Assembly (NCBI GenBank): GCA_020847355.1
Contig: JADLCG010000339.1
Span: forward strand, 1 to 31,723
Length of the DNA: 31,723 nt
Direction: 5' to 3'
From: Anaerolineales bacterium
GTDB lineage: Bacteria > Chloroflexota > Anaerolineae > Anaerolineales > Villigracilaceae
Below, one piece after another: positions 1-6,022 of the stretch. The notes beneath the pieces were generated by a model. It worked only from the letters and a program-made list of their open reading frames with translations. It made no database searches and was not told the DNA's origin. Each line of letters starts with the position of its first letter. Within the stretch, counting starts at the first letter, position 1. Position numbers and translations under genes: made by a program.

Positions 1-172
1 AAACGGAGGCTGTGGTTTCGAGTCCCAGATCCGCTTGGACGAGCAGAGTCTCTAAATCATCCCAAGTTTCAGCGGTAATTTCAGAAGTTCCCAGCAAAGC
101 GGCAATTTGCCCAAAGGTGGCTTTGCTGGTCTTGGCGAGTCCGTTACGCCATTTTGTAAAAATGTTATCCAT
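1..172 (-). CDS. ftsY: Signal recognition particle receptor FtsY, N-terminal fragment
   Basis: Read on the minus strand from an ATG at 172 to the window edge, this gives 57 codons beginning MDNIFTKWRNGLAKTSKATF and continuing into a WDDLETLLVQADLGLETT segment. That is the typical start of the FtsY NG domain (helical N domain, 'W..LE..L..aDlG..t'). FtsY is the membrane-associated GTPase that receives SRP-ribosome complexes and hands them to the Sec translocon. The GTPase domain lies outside the window. The long acidic A domain of E. coli FtsY is absent, as is common outside Proteobacteria. A TATAAT box ends 9 nt upstream of the ATG and no ribosome-binding site is visible, so the mRNA is probably leaderless. 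The gene diverges from the thioredoxin gene. Confidence 0.82.
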   Translation of the reverse strand, partial: MDNIFTKWRNGLAKTSKATFGQIAALLGTSEITAETWDDLETLLVQADLGLETTASV

Positions 173-181
173 AACCGCGCG

Positions 182-187
182 ATTATA
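182..187 (-). promoter_or_regulatory. -10 element of ftsY (leaderless)
   Basis: A perfect TATAAT on the minus strand lies 9 nt before the ftsY ATG (172). Transcription starting about 7 nt downstream of a -10 box would begin within 1-3 nt of the start codon. No convincing -35 was seen. It is one of six such boxes in the window. Confidence 0.5.
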
Positions 188-283
188 CCTGAAGTATTCG
201 CCTGTTGTTTTATGATATACTCTTTTGGCTAATCAAACAAAATAACGTTTTACTTGTCGTAACGAAAGGAAAAAATAAAAAAA

Positions 284-628
284 ATGAGCGGCGAACCTAT
301 TCACGTCACTGACGACGCTTTTGAACAAACTGTTATGCAATCTGCATTGCCTGTGCTGGTAGATTTTTGGGCGCCTTGGTGTAATCCATGCAAGATGATC
401 GCGCCGACGCTTGAAAAATTAGCGAAAGAACAAGAAGGCAAATTGATTGTCGCTAAAATCAATACGGACGAAAACCCCGAATGGATGACCAAATTTGGCA
501 TTCAAGGCATTCCCACTTTGCTCTTTATCTCCGGCGGAAAAATTGTCCATCGTCAAACCGGCGCCCTGCCCGAACGTATGCTCCGCGACGCCGTAGATCA
601 ATTTATGGAAGTTGTCGCTAAGAATTAA
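284..628 (+). CDS. trxA: Thioredoxin (WCNPC active site)
   Basis: A 114-residue protein of full thioredoxin length. The redox motif is W32-C33-N34-P35-C36-K37, preceded by VLVDFWAP, and the cis-proline loop GIPTLLF carries P77. Thioredoxins reduce cytoplasmic protein disulfides with electrons from thioredoxin reductase. The residue between the cysteines and Pro is normally Gly (WCGPC); Asn here is unusual and may shift redox potential or partner choice. The upstream AAAGGA (about 264-269) is rather far from the ATG. A TATACT box at 216-221 could be the promoter, giving a conventional leader of about 55 nt. Two lipoprotein genes follow in the same direction, the first after 22 nt, so co-transcription is likely. 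Confidence 0.93.
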   Translation: MSGEPIHVTDDAFEQTVMQSALPVLVDFWAPWCNPCKMIAPTLEKLAKEQEGKLIVAKINTDENPEWMTKFGIQGIPTLLFISGGKIVHRQTGALPERMLRDAVDQFMEVVAKN

Positions 629-650
629 AATCAAATACAGGAGACGGGAT

Positions 651-1367
651 ATGAAAAAGATTGCCGCATTGACGCTCGCTATTGGATTCGTACTCACGGC
701 TTGTATGCCCGCTCCTGCCACCAACCTACCTGCCCCAACCGTTGACCTCAACGCCACCGCCGAAGTTTTTGTTCAGCAAACGCTTCAGGCATTGCCAACC
801 ATGACGACTGCGCCAACGAATACGCCGGTTGTGGTGACTGAAACGGCGACCCTCGCCCCAACTGAAACTGCTACTGCGACTTCAGATATTACAGCCACCG
901 CGACAGTTTCAACGATCGCAACCACCCAGCCTGCCGGCACAGTCACGAGTACGGTAAGCGCTTCAACCGGAACGGTCAGCGCTACGCTTGGGAGCGCAAC
1001 GGTAATAACCACGACAACAACTGCCACGTTAACGCCTATTCCAAACGGCATACCCAGCGCCACAGAAACGCTTCATCCGAGATTTTACGGAACGCTTCCG
1101 CCGAATGTGCCGTACAGCGGCATTGAGTTGGTCAATAAATCAAAAGCGGAGGCGTATATTTCTCTACAAGTTACGCTTCGCGACGGCTCGATTTCTATTC
1201 TGGAGTATCCAGTTGGCGGGCTGTTCGCCATTCGCGCGCCAGCCGGAAAATATAAATACGTCGCTTGGGTTGGCGGAAACAAAATTATCGGCTCGTTCGT
1301 TTTAGATAATAGTAAAGATATCCGTATCACGATCTACAAAGATCGTGTGGAAATAAAAACAAGGTAA
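651..1367 (+). CDS. Lipoprotein with Thr-rich linker and C-terminal beta domain
   Basis: A 238-residue protein. I chose the ATG at 651 because AGGAGA lies 6-11 nt upstream and the protein then starts with a clean lipoprotein signal (MKKIAALTLAIG..., lipobox L-T-A-C, Cys18). An alternative TTG at 612 would overlap the thioredoxin gene. After the Cys comes a low-complexity Thr/Ala/Pro/Val spacer to about residue 145, then a compact domain of about 85 residues (GIELVNKS... to YKDRVEIK). That domain resembles the C-terminal part of the next gene product: both have the NKS/NLT start, an A-P-A/V-P-V-G-x-Y turn, YxxAW and a gS(F/W)V strand. It is probably a membrane-anchored extracellular protein of unknown function. 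It lies between thioredoxin and a second, related lipoprotein. Confidence 0.78.
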   Translation: MKKIAALTLAIGFVLTACMPAPATNLPAPTVDLNATAEVFVQQTLQALPTMTTAPTNTPVVVTETATLAPTETATATSDITATATVSTIATTQPAGTVTSTVSASTGTVSATLGSATVITTTTTATLTPIPNGIPSATETLHPRFYGTLPPNVPYSGIELVNKSKAEAYISLQVTLRDGSISILEYPVGGLFAIRAPAGKYKYVAWVGGNKIIGSFVLDNSKDIRITIYKDRVEIKTR

Positions 1368-1394
1368 GTCATCAAGAAAATGGAGATAAAGGAT

Positions 1395-2009
1395 ATGTTC
1401 AAACGTTTTTCAATTTTAATATTAGGCGGCGCGCTTTTGTTATCCGCTTGCGGAGCGCAAGGGACGCCAACTTTAGCGCCTGTAGATATCAGCAATACAG
1501 CTTTTGCCGCGGCTTTCACGAATGTGGCGCAAACGCAGGAGGCAATCCCCACCAATACGCCCGTTCCGCCGACTGAAACGCCCACCAACACGCCGGAACC
1601 AACCTTCACCGCCCCTCCGCCCCCAACGCTGGAGCAATTGGTCAGCCTGCCTACGGCTACTCAGGCGGTAGTTTCCTCCGATCCAAATAATTGTATTAAA
1701 CCTTTGAACATTGGCGAAGCCGGGGCTTTAAAAAGAATTCGAATTGAGAATCTAACTGACGGTTCGGTCAACTTCTCTTTGAATCTTTGGACGCCAAACG
1801 CCTTTGGTCAATGCGGCGCGTTGTCTTACACTTTGCAAAAGAATGGAAAGATCAACGTCTCTGTGCCGGTAGGCTCGTATTACGGCTATGCCTGGATCAC
1901 GCTCAAGAACGGAAAAACCAGCACTGCATCCGGCTCATGGGTGATCAATCAGGGTTATGACGATCTCGTCGTGGTCAGAATTGGCAATGAAGTAGTAACG
2001 GCTCACTAA
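1395..2009 (+). CDS. Lipoprotein, paralogue of the preceding gene
   Basis: A 204-residue protein. ATG 1395 is preferred over ATG 1380 because GGAG at 1382-1385 sits 9 nt before it and the signal peptide starts properly as MFKRFSILILGG, with lipobox L-L-S-A-C (Cys19). A Thr/Pro-rich spacer (PTETPTNTPEPTF) leads to a C-terminal domain of about 100 residues with two cysteines (NNCIKP and GQCGAL) that may form a disulfide. The last 90 residues align by eye with those of the 651-1367 product (PVGSYYGYAW against PAGKYKYVAW), so the pair probably arose by tandem duplication. The function is unknown; a surface-exposed binding domain is plausible. A hairpin terminator follows. Confidence 0.78.
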   Translation: MFKRFSILILGGALLLSACGAQGTPTLAPVDISNTAFAAAFTNVAQTQEAIPTNTPVPPTETPTNTPEPTFTAPPPPTLEQLVSLPTATQAVVSSDPNNCIKPLNIGEAGALKRIRIENLTDGSVNFSLNLWTPNAFGQCGALSYTLQKNGKINVSVPVGSYYGYAWITLKNGKTSTASGSWVINQGYDDLVVVRIGNEVVTAH

Positions 2010-2041
2010 ATTTAACTTTAGAAAATTCAAACGCTAACCAT

Positions 2042-2074
2042 TAAAGCGGATACTCTTCAGCGGTATCCGCTTTA
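2042..2074 (+). terminator. Hairpin terminator after lipoprotein pair
   Basis: A perfect 12-bp stem (TAAAGCGGATAC at 2042-2053, its complement at 2063-2074) with a 9-nt loop, followed by an A/T-rich stretch rather than a long T run. It probably ends the thioredoxin/lipoprotein transcript. Confidence 0.6.
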
Positions 2075-2167
2075 TATATTTCAAACAAAGCCGCCAGACT
2101 TGACAAAGGCACATTCGGCTGAACCGTCGTATAATTATTAAAATCTATTCACTAGGGAGCAATAAGC

Positions 2168-2848
2168 ATGTCCGCAGATTTTTTCAATGCCATCAAAAAC
2201 GGGGATTTGAAAGCTGTCAGTTCGTTACTATCGCAAGATTCAAGTTTGATTTATGCAAAAGCAGGCGGAATTAGCCCGGTATTAATCGCGGCGTATCATC
2301 ACGAGCCCGAAATTGCAAATTTCCTCGCCGAAAAAACCGGCGCGCTTACCGTCTTTGAATCCAGCGCATTGGGCAAGTCCAATCAAATTATGCGCCTAAC
2401 CGCCTACAACGCAGACCTCCTCAACGCCTATGCCGAGGACGGCTTTCAGCCGCTTGGGCTGGCTTGCTATTTTGGGCATTATGCCGCCGCAGAATACTTG
2501 ATCAAAGCCGGCGCAAATGTCAACTCGCAATCAAAAAACGCGCTCCAAGTCGCGCCGCTCCATTCCGCCGCCGCTCAGGGACACGCAGACATCGTCACGC
2601 TTCTGCTCAATCACAACGCCAACCCAAACGTGCGCGAACAAAACGGATTCACGCCGCTCCATACCGCTTCCCACAATGGGAATTTAGAAATCATTCGGAT
2701 ATTATTATTCAACGGCGCAGATATGGCGATTGAGAGTAAGGCTGGGAAGCTAGCGCTAGACGTCGCCAACGAAGCCGGTCATTTAGACGCTGTCGCTCTG
2801 CTCAAAGAAGGCATCACTCGCAGGTTTAGAATCCAAAAGAGAAGCTAA
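2168..2848 (+). CDS. Ankyrin-repeat protein
   Basis: A 226-residue protein made almost entirely of ankyrin repeats. The best copies carry the PLH/PLG-x-A-x-x-x-GH and ANVN/ANPN signatures: DGFQPLGLACYFGH (about residue 92), VAPLHSAAAQGH (about 127), NGFTPLHTASHNG (about 160) and KLALDVANEAGH (about 193). The first 85 residues look like degenerate repeats. There is no signal peptide, so it is probably a cytoplasmic protein-protein interaction scaffold; its partner cannot be told from the sequence. AGGGAG lies 8 nt before the ATG. A TTGACA (2100-2105) and a TATAAT (2130-2135) lie upstream but 24 nt apart, so they probably do not form one promoter. The gene stands alone, behind a terminator. Confidence 0.88.
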   Translation: MSADFFNAIKNGDLKAVSSLLSQDSSLIYAKAGGISPVLIAAYHHEPEIANFLAEKTGALTVFESSALGKSNQIMRLTAYNADLLNAYAEDGFQPLGLACYFGHYAAAEYLIKAGANVNSQSKNALQVAPLHSAAAQGHADIVTLLLNHNANPNVREQNGFTPLHTASHNGNLEIIRILLFNGADMAIESKAGKLALDVANEAGHLDAVALLKEGITRRFRIQKRS

Positions 2849-2865
2849 AGCGCTACGTGATTTGT

Positions 2866-2871
2866 TATAAT
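2866..2871 (+). promoter_or_regulatory. -10 element in front of leaderless mini-ORF
   Basis: A perfect TATAAT ends 7 nt before the ATG at 2879, so a transcript would start at or next to that ATG. There is no Shine-Dalgarno between them. Confidence 0.5.
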
Positions 2872-2878
2872 CCCCGCC

Positions 2879-2917
2879 ATGTTTTTAATCATGCACAACC
2901 GGCGGTTAAGTGAATAA
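2879..2917 (+). CDS. Leaderless 12-codon upstream ORF (putative)
   Basis: ATG at 2879 opens a 12-codon frame (MFLIMHNRRLSE, then TAA at 2915-2917) that runs through and past the GTG start (2910) of the DinB-like gene in another frame. The TATAAT box ending 7 nt upstream would give a leaderless transcript beginning at this ATG. The downstream GTG has only a weak GGCGG in front, so ribosomes finishing the mini-ORF could re-initiate on it. The peptide resembles nothing I recognise. It could instead be a chance frame; the argument is positional, strengthened by a second case at 5971-6021. Confidence 0.35.
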   Translation: MFLIMHNRRLSE

Positions 2918-3431
2918 AAGAATTTTCCTCGAACGTTTGCAAAAAGAACGAGATGCGTTTGAAATCCTGCTTAATAAAGCTGGGTTTTCGCGGCGCATGA
3001 CTATGAATGGCGTTTTAGGAAATCTATCAATCAAGGATCTATTGGTAGATATTCTCGTCCGCGAGCAATTCATCGCAGACCGCCTCGCCGAGATTATTCA
3101 CGGCGGCGCTTACGCGCCAGCCGCCTCAAACCATGCTTTCTTTGAATTTGAAGAAACCTACGGCTATCCAGATTACGAATCGCCGCTCTATCAAAAGGGG
3201 CAAATTGACCATCTGACAATCTACAAGCATAAAAATATCGGCGTGGACGAGATCGTTGCGCAAGAACTTTCCGCCTTCGCAAACATCGTCTCCTGTTTGG
3301 AAAAAATAACTCACGAACAATGCCTGGACTTTGATCTATATCATCGCATTGCCGAACAGACCTACCGCCCCTATCGCCGCACCAGCCTTGAAATTCGCCG
3401 CTGGCTAAAATCCATCAAAGCCGAATCGTAA
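2910..3431 (+). CDS. DinB/ClbS-like four-helix-bundle protein
   Basis: A 173-residue, mostly helical protein starting at GTG 2910. The layout fits the DinB-like/ClbS-DfsB superfamily: an N-terminal helix (KRIFLERLQKERDAFEILL), a 'sIKDLLVDILVREQFIADRL' type second helix corresponding to the usual 'sv.dllaHl..we' region, and a C-terminal helix with YRPYRRTSLEIRRWLK in place of the usual final metal-site or H-containing helix. The canonical metal-binding histidines are not obvious, so enzymatic activity is doubtful. Family members act in thiol transfer or genotoxin protection (ClbS), but no specific substrate can be inferred. The start codon overlaps a short leaderless ORF, suggesting translational coupling. 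Confidence 0.6.
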   Translation: MNKRIFLERLQKERDAFEILLNKAGFSRRMTMNGVLGNLSIKDLLVDILVREQFIADRLAEIIHGGAYAPAASNHAFFEFEETYGYPDYESPLYQKGQIDHLTIYKHKNIGVDEIVAQELSAFANIVSCLEKITHEQCLDFDLYHRIAEQTYRPYRRTSLEIRRWLKSIKAES

Positions 3432-3546
3432 TAATACTCACGAATTTCATAGGCGTTACCCCCAGCCCAATGGACGGGAGTCTTCCACGGCGGAGTCGGG
3501 AACGCAAAATTCCTTATCAAAAAATCACACTAATGGAGAATTCTTT

Positions 3547-4530
3547 ATGGCGCTTTTAGTCGCAATTCCAATGGCTTTCATCCCCGCTTTTTTCTTTTCA
3601 TGGTTTATCTACTGGCTCGATCGTTACGAAAAAGAGCCGCGCTGGCTACTGCTCATAACTTTTTTCTGGGGCGGCTTTATCGCCATTATCGGCGCGCTGA
3701 TCGGAAGCCTGATCATGGAAGTTGGTTTCACGGCAGTTCTGCGCGACGAATCTTTGGTAGATATCGCCGGAGGCTCCATCACGGCGCCGTTCGTCGAAGA
3801 ATTTTGGAAAGGGCTTGCAATCCTCGCGGTCATCTTGATCTTCTATAAAGAATTTGACTCAATCCTCGACGGCATTGTTTACGGCGCTATCGTTGGGCTA
3901 GGGTTTGCCGCCACCGAAAATGTTTTATATTTTACGAGTCAATACAGCGAAGCGGGCTGGGGCGGGATGTTCGCAAATTTCGCATTGCGCGTTGGCGTTT
4001 TCGCTTGGGGACATCCGTTCTACACCGCCTTCACCGGCATCGGCTTCGCCATTGCGCGCATCAATCGCAACATCCTAATCAAAATCATCGCGCCAATCGT
4101 CGGATATACCCTCGCCGTCCTCGCGCACAGTTTTCATAACACCTCGCTCGTTTTTGCGTCAGGCTACGGCAGTCTTGCGCTGATTATTTTAGCCGAATGG
4201 TCTGGCTGGGTTATTTTCCTCGGCTTTATTTTTTGGATGGTACGCAAAGAGCAAGGCTTGCTCAAAAAACATCTCCAGGAAGAAGTTGCCAGCGGCTTAC
4301 TGACTCAAACGCAATATCAAACTGCCGTTTCTTTCTTTCAATTTGGCGCGCGCTTTGCGGCATTGAGCGCCGGCGTTTATCGCGCAACGGATCGTTTCTA
4401 TCAAGTTTGCGGCGAACTCGCGCATAAAAAAGAACAACTCGCCAAATTTGGAGATGAGCGCGGCAACGCGGCACTTATTCAAAACCTGCGCGCTGAACTC
4501 GCTGGATTAAGCCCAAAAGCAAAAGCCTAG
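3547..4530 (+). CDS. PrsW-family intramembrane metalloprotease
   Basis: A 327-residue polytopic membrane protein. The family signatures are present in order: DRYEKEP after the first TM (residues 25-31), E84-E85-x-x-K88 in PFVEEFWKGL, FAATEN (E124-N125) and H156 in GHPFYTAFTGIG. These are the M82 motifs thought to hold the metal and active site within the membrane. In Bacillus, PrsW performs site-1 cleavage of the anti-sigma factor RsiW; here no anti-sigma gene is adjacent, so the substrate is unknown. About eight TM segments cover residues 1-235, and the last 90 residues form a soluble helical tail. GGAGA lies about 8 nt before the ATG. A hairpin plus T6 (4578-4606) follows. Confidence 0.87.
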   Translation: MALLVAIPMAFIPAFFFSWFIYWLDRYEKEPRWLLLITFFWGGFIAIIGALIGSLIMEVGFTAVLRDESLVDIAGGSITAPFVEEFWKGLAILAVILIFYKEFDSILDGIVYGAIVGLGFAATENVLYFTSQYSEAGWGGMFANFALRVGVFAWGHPFYTAFTGIGFAIARINRNILIKIIAPIVGYTLAVLAHSFHNTSLVFASGYGSLALIILAEWSGWVIFLGFIFWMVRKEQGLLKKHLQEEVASGLLTQTQYQTAVSFFQFGARFAALSAGVYRATDRFYQVCGELAHKKEQLAKFGDERGNAALIQNLRAELAGLSPKAKA

Positions 4531-4577
4531 GATGAAAAACCCGCCGCTTTTCTACCCCCAAACTGGAGACGCTTCCA

Positions 4578-4606
4578 TCAGCAGTTTCCCCCGCTGAAAG
4601 TTTTTT
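4578..4606 (+). terminator. Probable terminator of the PrsW gene
   Basis: A 5-bp stem TCAGC/GCTGA (4578-4582, 4593-4597) with a 10-nt loop and T6 at 4601-4606. The stem is short, so efficiency is uncertain. A TAAAAT box at 4609-4614 directly after it may drive the tRNA. Confidence 0.4.
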
Positions 4607-4630
4607 GGTAAAATCGTGGCTGTTTGTATC

Positions 4631-4702
4631 GCCCTCGTAGCTCAGTGGACAGAGCGTCGGCCTCCGGAGCCGAAGAGCACGGTTCGAGTCCGTGCGAGGG
4701 CG
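4631..4702 (+). tRNA. tRNA-Arg (anticodon CCG)
   Basis: A complete cloverleaf of 72 nt. Acceptor GCCCTCG (4631-4637) pairs with CGAGGGC (4695-4701), discriminator G4702. D arm GCTC/GAGC; anticodon arm TCGGC-CTCCGGA-GCCGA with anticodon CCG; variable region of 4 nt; T arm CACGG-TTCGAGT-CCGTG. No CCA is encoded, so it must be added post-transcriptionally. The tRNA reads CGG arginine codons. A TAAAAT box at 4609-4614 is a likely -10. Confidence 0.97.
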
Positions 4703-4749
4703 CTGAATAAAAAACTCACAACTTGCGTTGTGAGTTTTTTATTCAGCGC
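4700..4749. terminator. Perfect 23-bp bidirectional hairpin
   Basis: Arms 4700-4722 and 4727-4749 are exact inverted repeats with a 4-nt TTGC loop. The A6/T6 tracts lie inside the stem, so it can work as an intrinsic terminator in both directions: for the tRNA (plus) and the convergent lipoprotein gene ending at 4762 (minus). The left arm takes in the last three bases of the tRNA, including its discriminator. Confidence 0.85.
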
Positions 4750-4761
4750 TTCAAATTGGCT

Positions 4762-5886
4762 TTATTGTTCAGGCTTCAGGCTGTTGGCAATATCGCTGGC
4801 GGCTTGGCGATATAGATCGTCAAAATCGTCTTTCCAAACAAAAATCCAGACAAATGGCTTCAAAGAGCCGGATTTTTCAAACGCATACATATAACCGCTA
4901 CTTTTTTCAGTGGCCGCTTTCCATTCATCTAATACCCCATTAGATTTTTCCTCGCGTTTAATTACGTTCGGAATACCCTTACCCGCCAGCAACGGCTTCA
5001 CCGAGCCAAGCCCAAATTTCTCCACGCTAGCCAAATCACCCGCTCCAACCCATGCGTCTATTTCTGAAAGGACCTGGATCGAGGCGTTTCCATCCGGCGA
5101 GACAAAGGTTTCTTGAGAGCCAAACGTGCCCATATCTTCGTACTCATAGCTCCAACCCATAGGGAAATAAAACTGATAACCATTATCTCTATATCCCGCC
5201 CACAATCCATAAGCGGGCAAGGTCGCCACCGCTTCCGCATCTCCGGTAATGGACAGAAAAAACGCATTGAAGATCTGCTCGTAACTTGGGTTGCTTAAGA
5301 TCAGGTCGTTTATTCCGGTCATCTCGATAATAAAAACGGCTTGTCTAATTCTTTGATAAACCGAATGGGTGAAATAAGTCGTCCCATCGCTCATCGGATA
5401 GGTTTTTTTGATCGCCTCCAAGCCAATTGCCGGGTTGGATTGACGATCCAGCTCTTTATATCCGTCTCTATACGAGTAATACCAGAACTCCGTGTTGTCG
5501 GCAAAAGCGGCGAGTTGCTTCGCGTCTAATTCATACCCTGTATTCACAAAGGCGACATAAAACGAAACGCCCTCTGGCGAATCAATAAATATCTCATTAT
5601 CATCCGAGTCAACCTTCCAGCCTTTCGGCGGATAAAAACTAATCGCGCCAGACTTATGCGTAAACAGCGTCGTTTCTAAAGCGTCTTTCGCTACGCCGTC
5701 AGTATACAATGTAATTGGGGTAGCCGCAGGTTGCGGCGTATTGGTTGGAAGCGAAGTAGGCAGAGGCTTCTGCGTCTGCGTAGGCGCAGGCGTAGCGGTA
5801 GCAGTCGGCGGGAGGGTCAGGTTCGAGCAAGCCAAACTAACGACACACAACAGCGTTACAAATGACAGAAAAGGTTTGATTTTCAT
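4762..5886 (-). CDS. Lipoprotein with two PsbP/Mog1-like domains
   Basis: A 374-residue protein. ATG 5886 is chosen over an in-frame ATG at 5922 because AGGAGA sits about 8 nt upstream and the signal peptide then starts as MKIKPFLSFV with a V-S-L-A-C lipobox (Cys20). A Thr/Pro/Ala-rich spacer follows. Two tandem domains come next, each with an 'isFYPPKGW' or 'yqFYFPMGW' opening and an IDSPEG or VSPDG strand, a pattern like the DUF1795/PsbP/Mog1-type alpha-beta-alpha fold. It is probably an envelope-anchored protein of unknown role. It converges on the tRNA-Arg gene and shares its terminator hairpin. No partner gene is adjacent in the same direction. Confidence 0.72.
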   Translation of the reverse strand: MKIKPFLSFVTLLCVVSLACSNLTLPPTATATPAPTQTQKPLPTSLPTNTPQPAATPITLYTDGVAKDALETTLFTHKSGAISFYPPKGWKVDSDDNEIFIDSPEGVSFYVAFVNTGYELDAKQLAAFADNTEFWYYSYRDGYKELDRQSNPAIGLEAIKKTYPMSDGTTYFTHSVYQRIRQAVFIIEMTGINDLILSNPSYEQIFNAFFLSITGDAEAVATLPAYGLWAGYRDNGYQFYFPMGWSYEYEDMGTFGSQETFVSPDGNASIQVLSEIDAWVGAGDLASVEKFGLGSVKPLLAGKGIPNVIKREEKSNGVLDEWKAATEKSSGYMYAFEKSGSLKPFVWIFVWKDDFDDLYRQAASDIANSLKPEQ

Positions 5887-5959
5887 TTTTCGATTCTCCT
5901 GATGATATTTACTCGTCAGCATGAAAACGACATCACATGCAAAACAAGTCTCGTGATGT

Positions 5960-5965
5960 TATAAT
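5960..5965 (+). promoter_or_regulatory. -10 element in front of leaderless mini-ORF
   Basis: A perfect TATAAT ends 5 nt before the ATG at 5971. Transcription would begin at or just inside that codon, and no ribosome-binding site is present. Confidence 0.5.
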
Positions 5966-5970
5966 TCTAT

Positions 5971-6021
5971 ATGGCTGAGACGCAAAAAACTGCCAAAAAA
6001 TGCCAAGTTATCATCGTTTGA
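5971..6021 (+). CDS. Leaderless 16-codon upstream ORF (putative)
   Basis: ATG 5971 opens a 16-codon frame (MAETQKTAKKCQVIIV) whose TGA at 6019-6021 is separated by one base from the ATG (6023) of the membrane regulator. The only promoter-like box, TATAAT at 5960-5965, is placed for a leaderless transcript starting here. The regulator ATG has no Shine-Dalgarno (its upstream bases are this mini-ORF), so termination/re-initiation is the simplest way to translate it. The peptide is basic in the middle and hydrophobic at the end. It may be regulatory or merely a loading device. Confidence 0.45.
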   Translation: MAETQKTAKKCQVIIV

Positions 6022-6022
6022 T

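Noticed and set aside
12..215. Plus-strand open frame of 67 codons at the left edge
   Set aside because: It is a shadow of the ftsY 5' end on the minus strand, whose translation shows clear family motifs.
2100..2135. TTGACA and TATAAT upstream of the ankyrin gene as a promoter pair
   Set aside because: The boxes are 24 bp apart, too far for a sigma-70 promoter; each may still be used separately.
4616..4894. 92-codon open frame through the tRNA-Arg gene
   Set aside because: It runs across the cloverleaf and the terminator hairpin and into the antisense of the lipoprotein gene; no protein signature.
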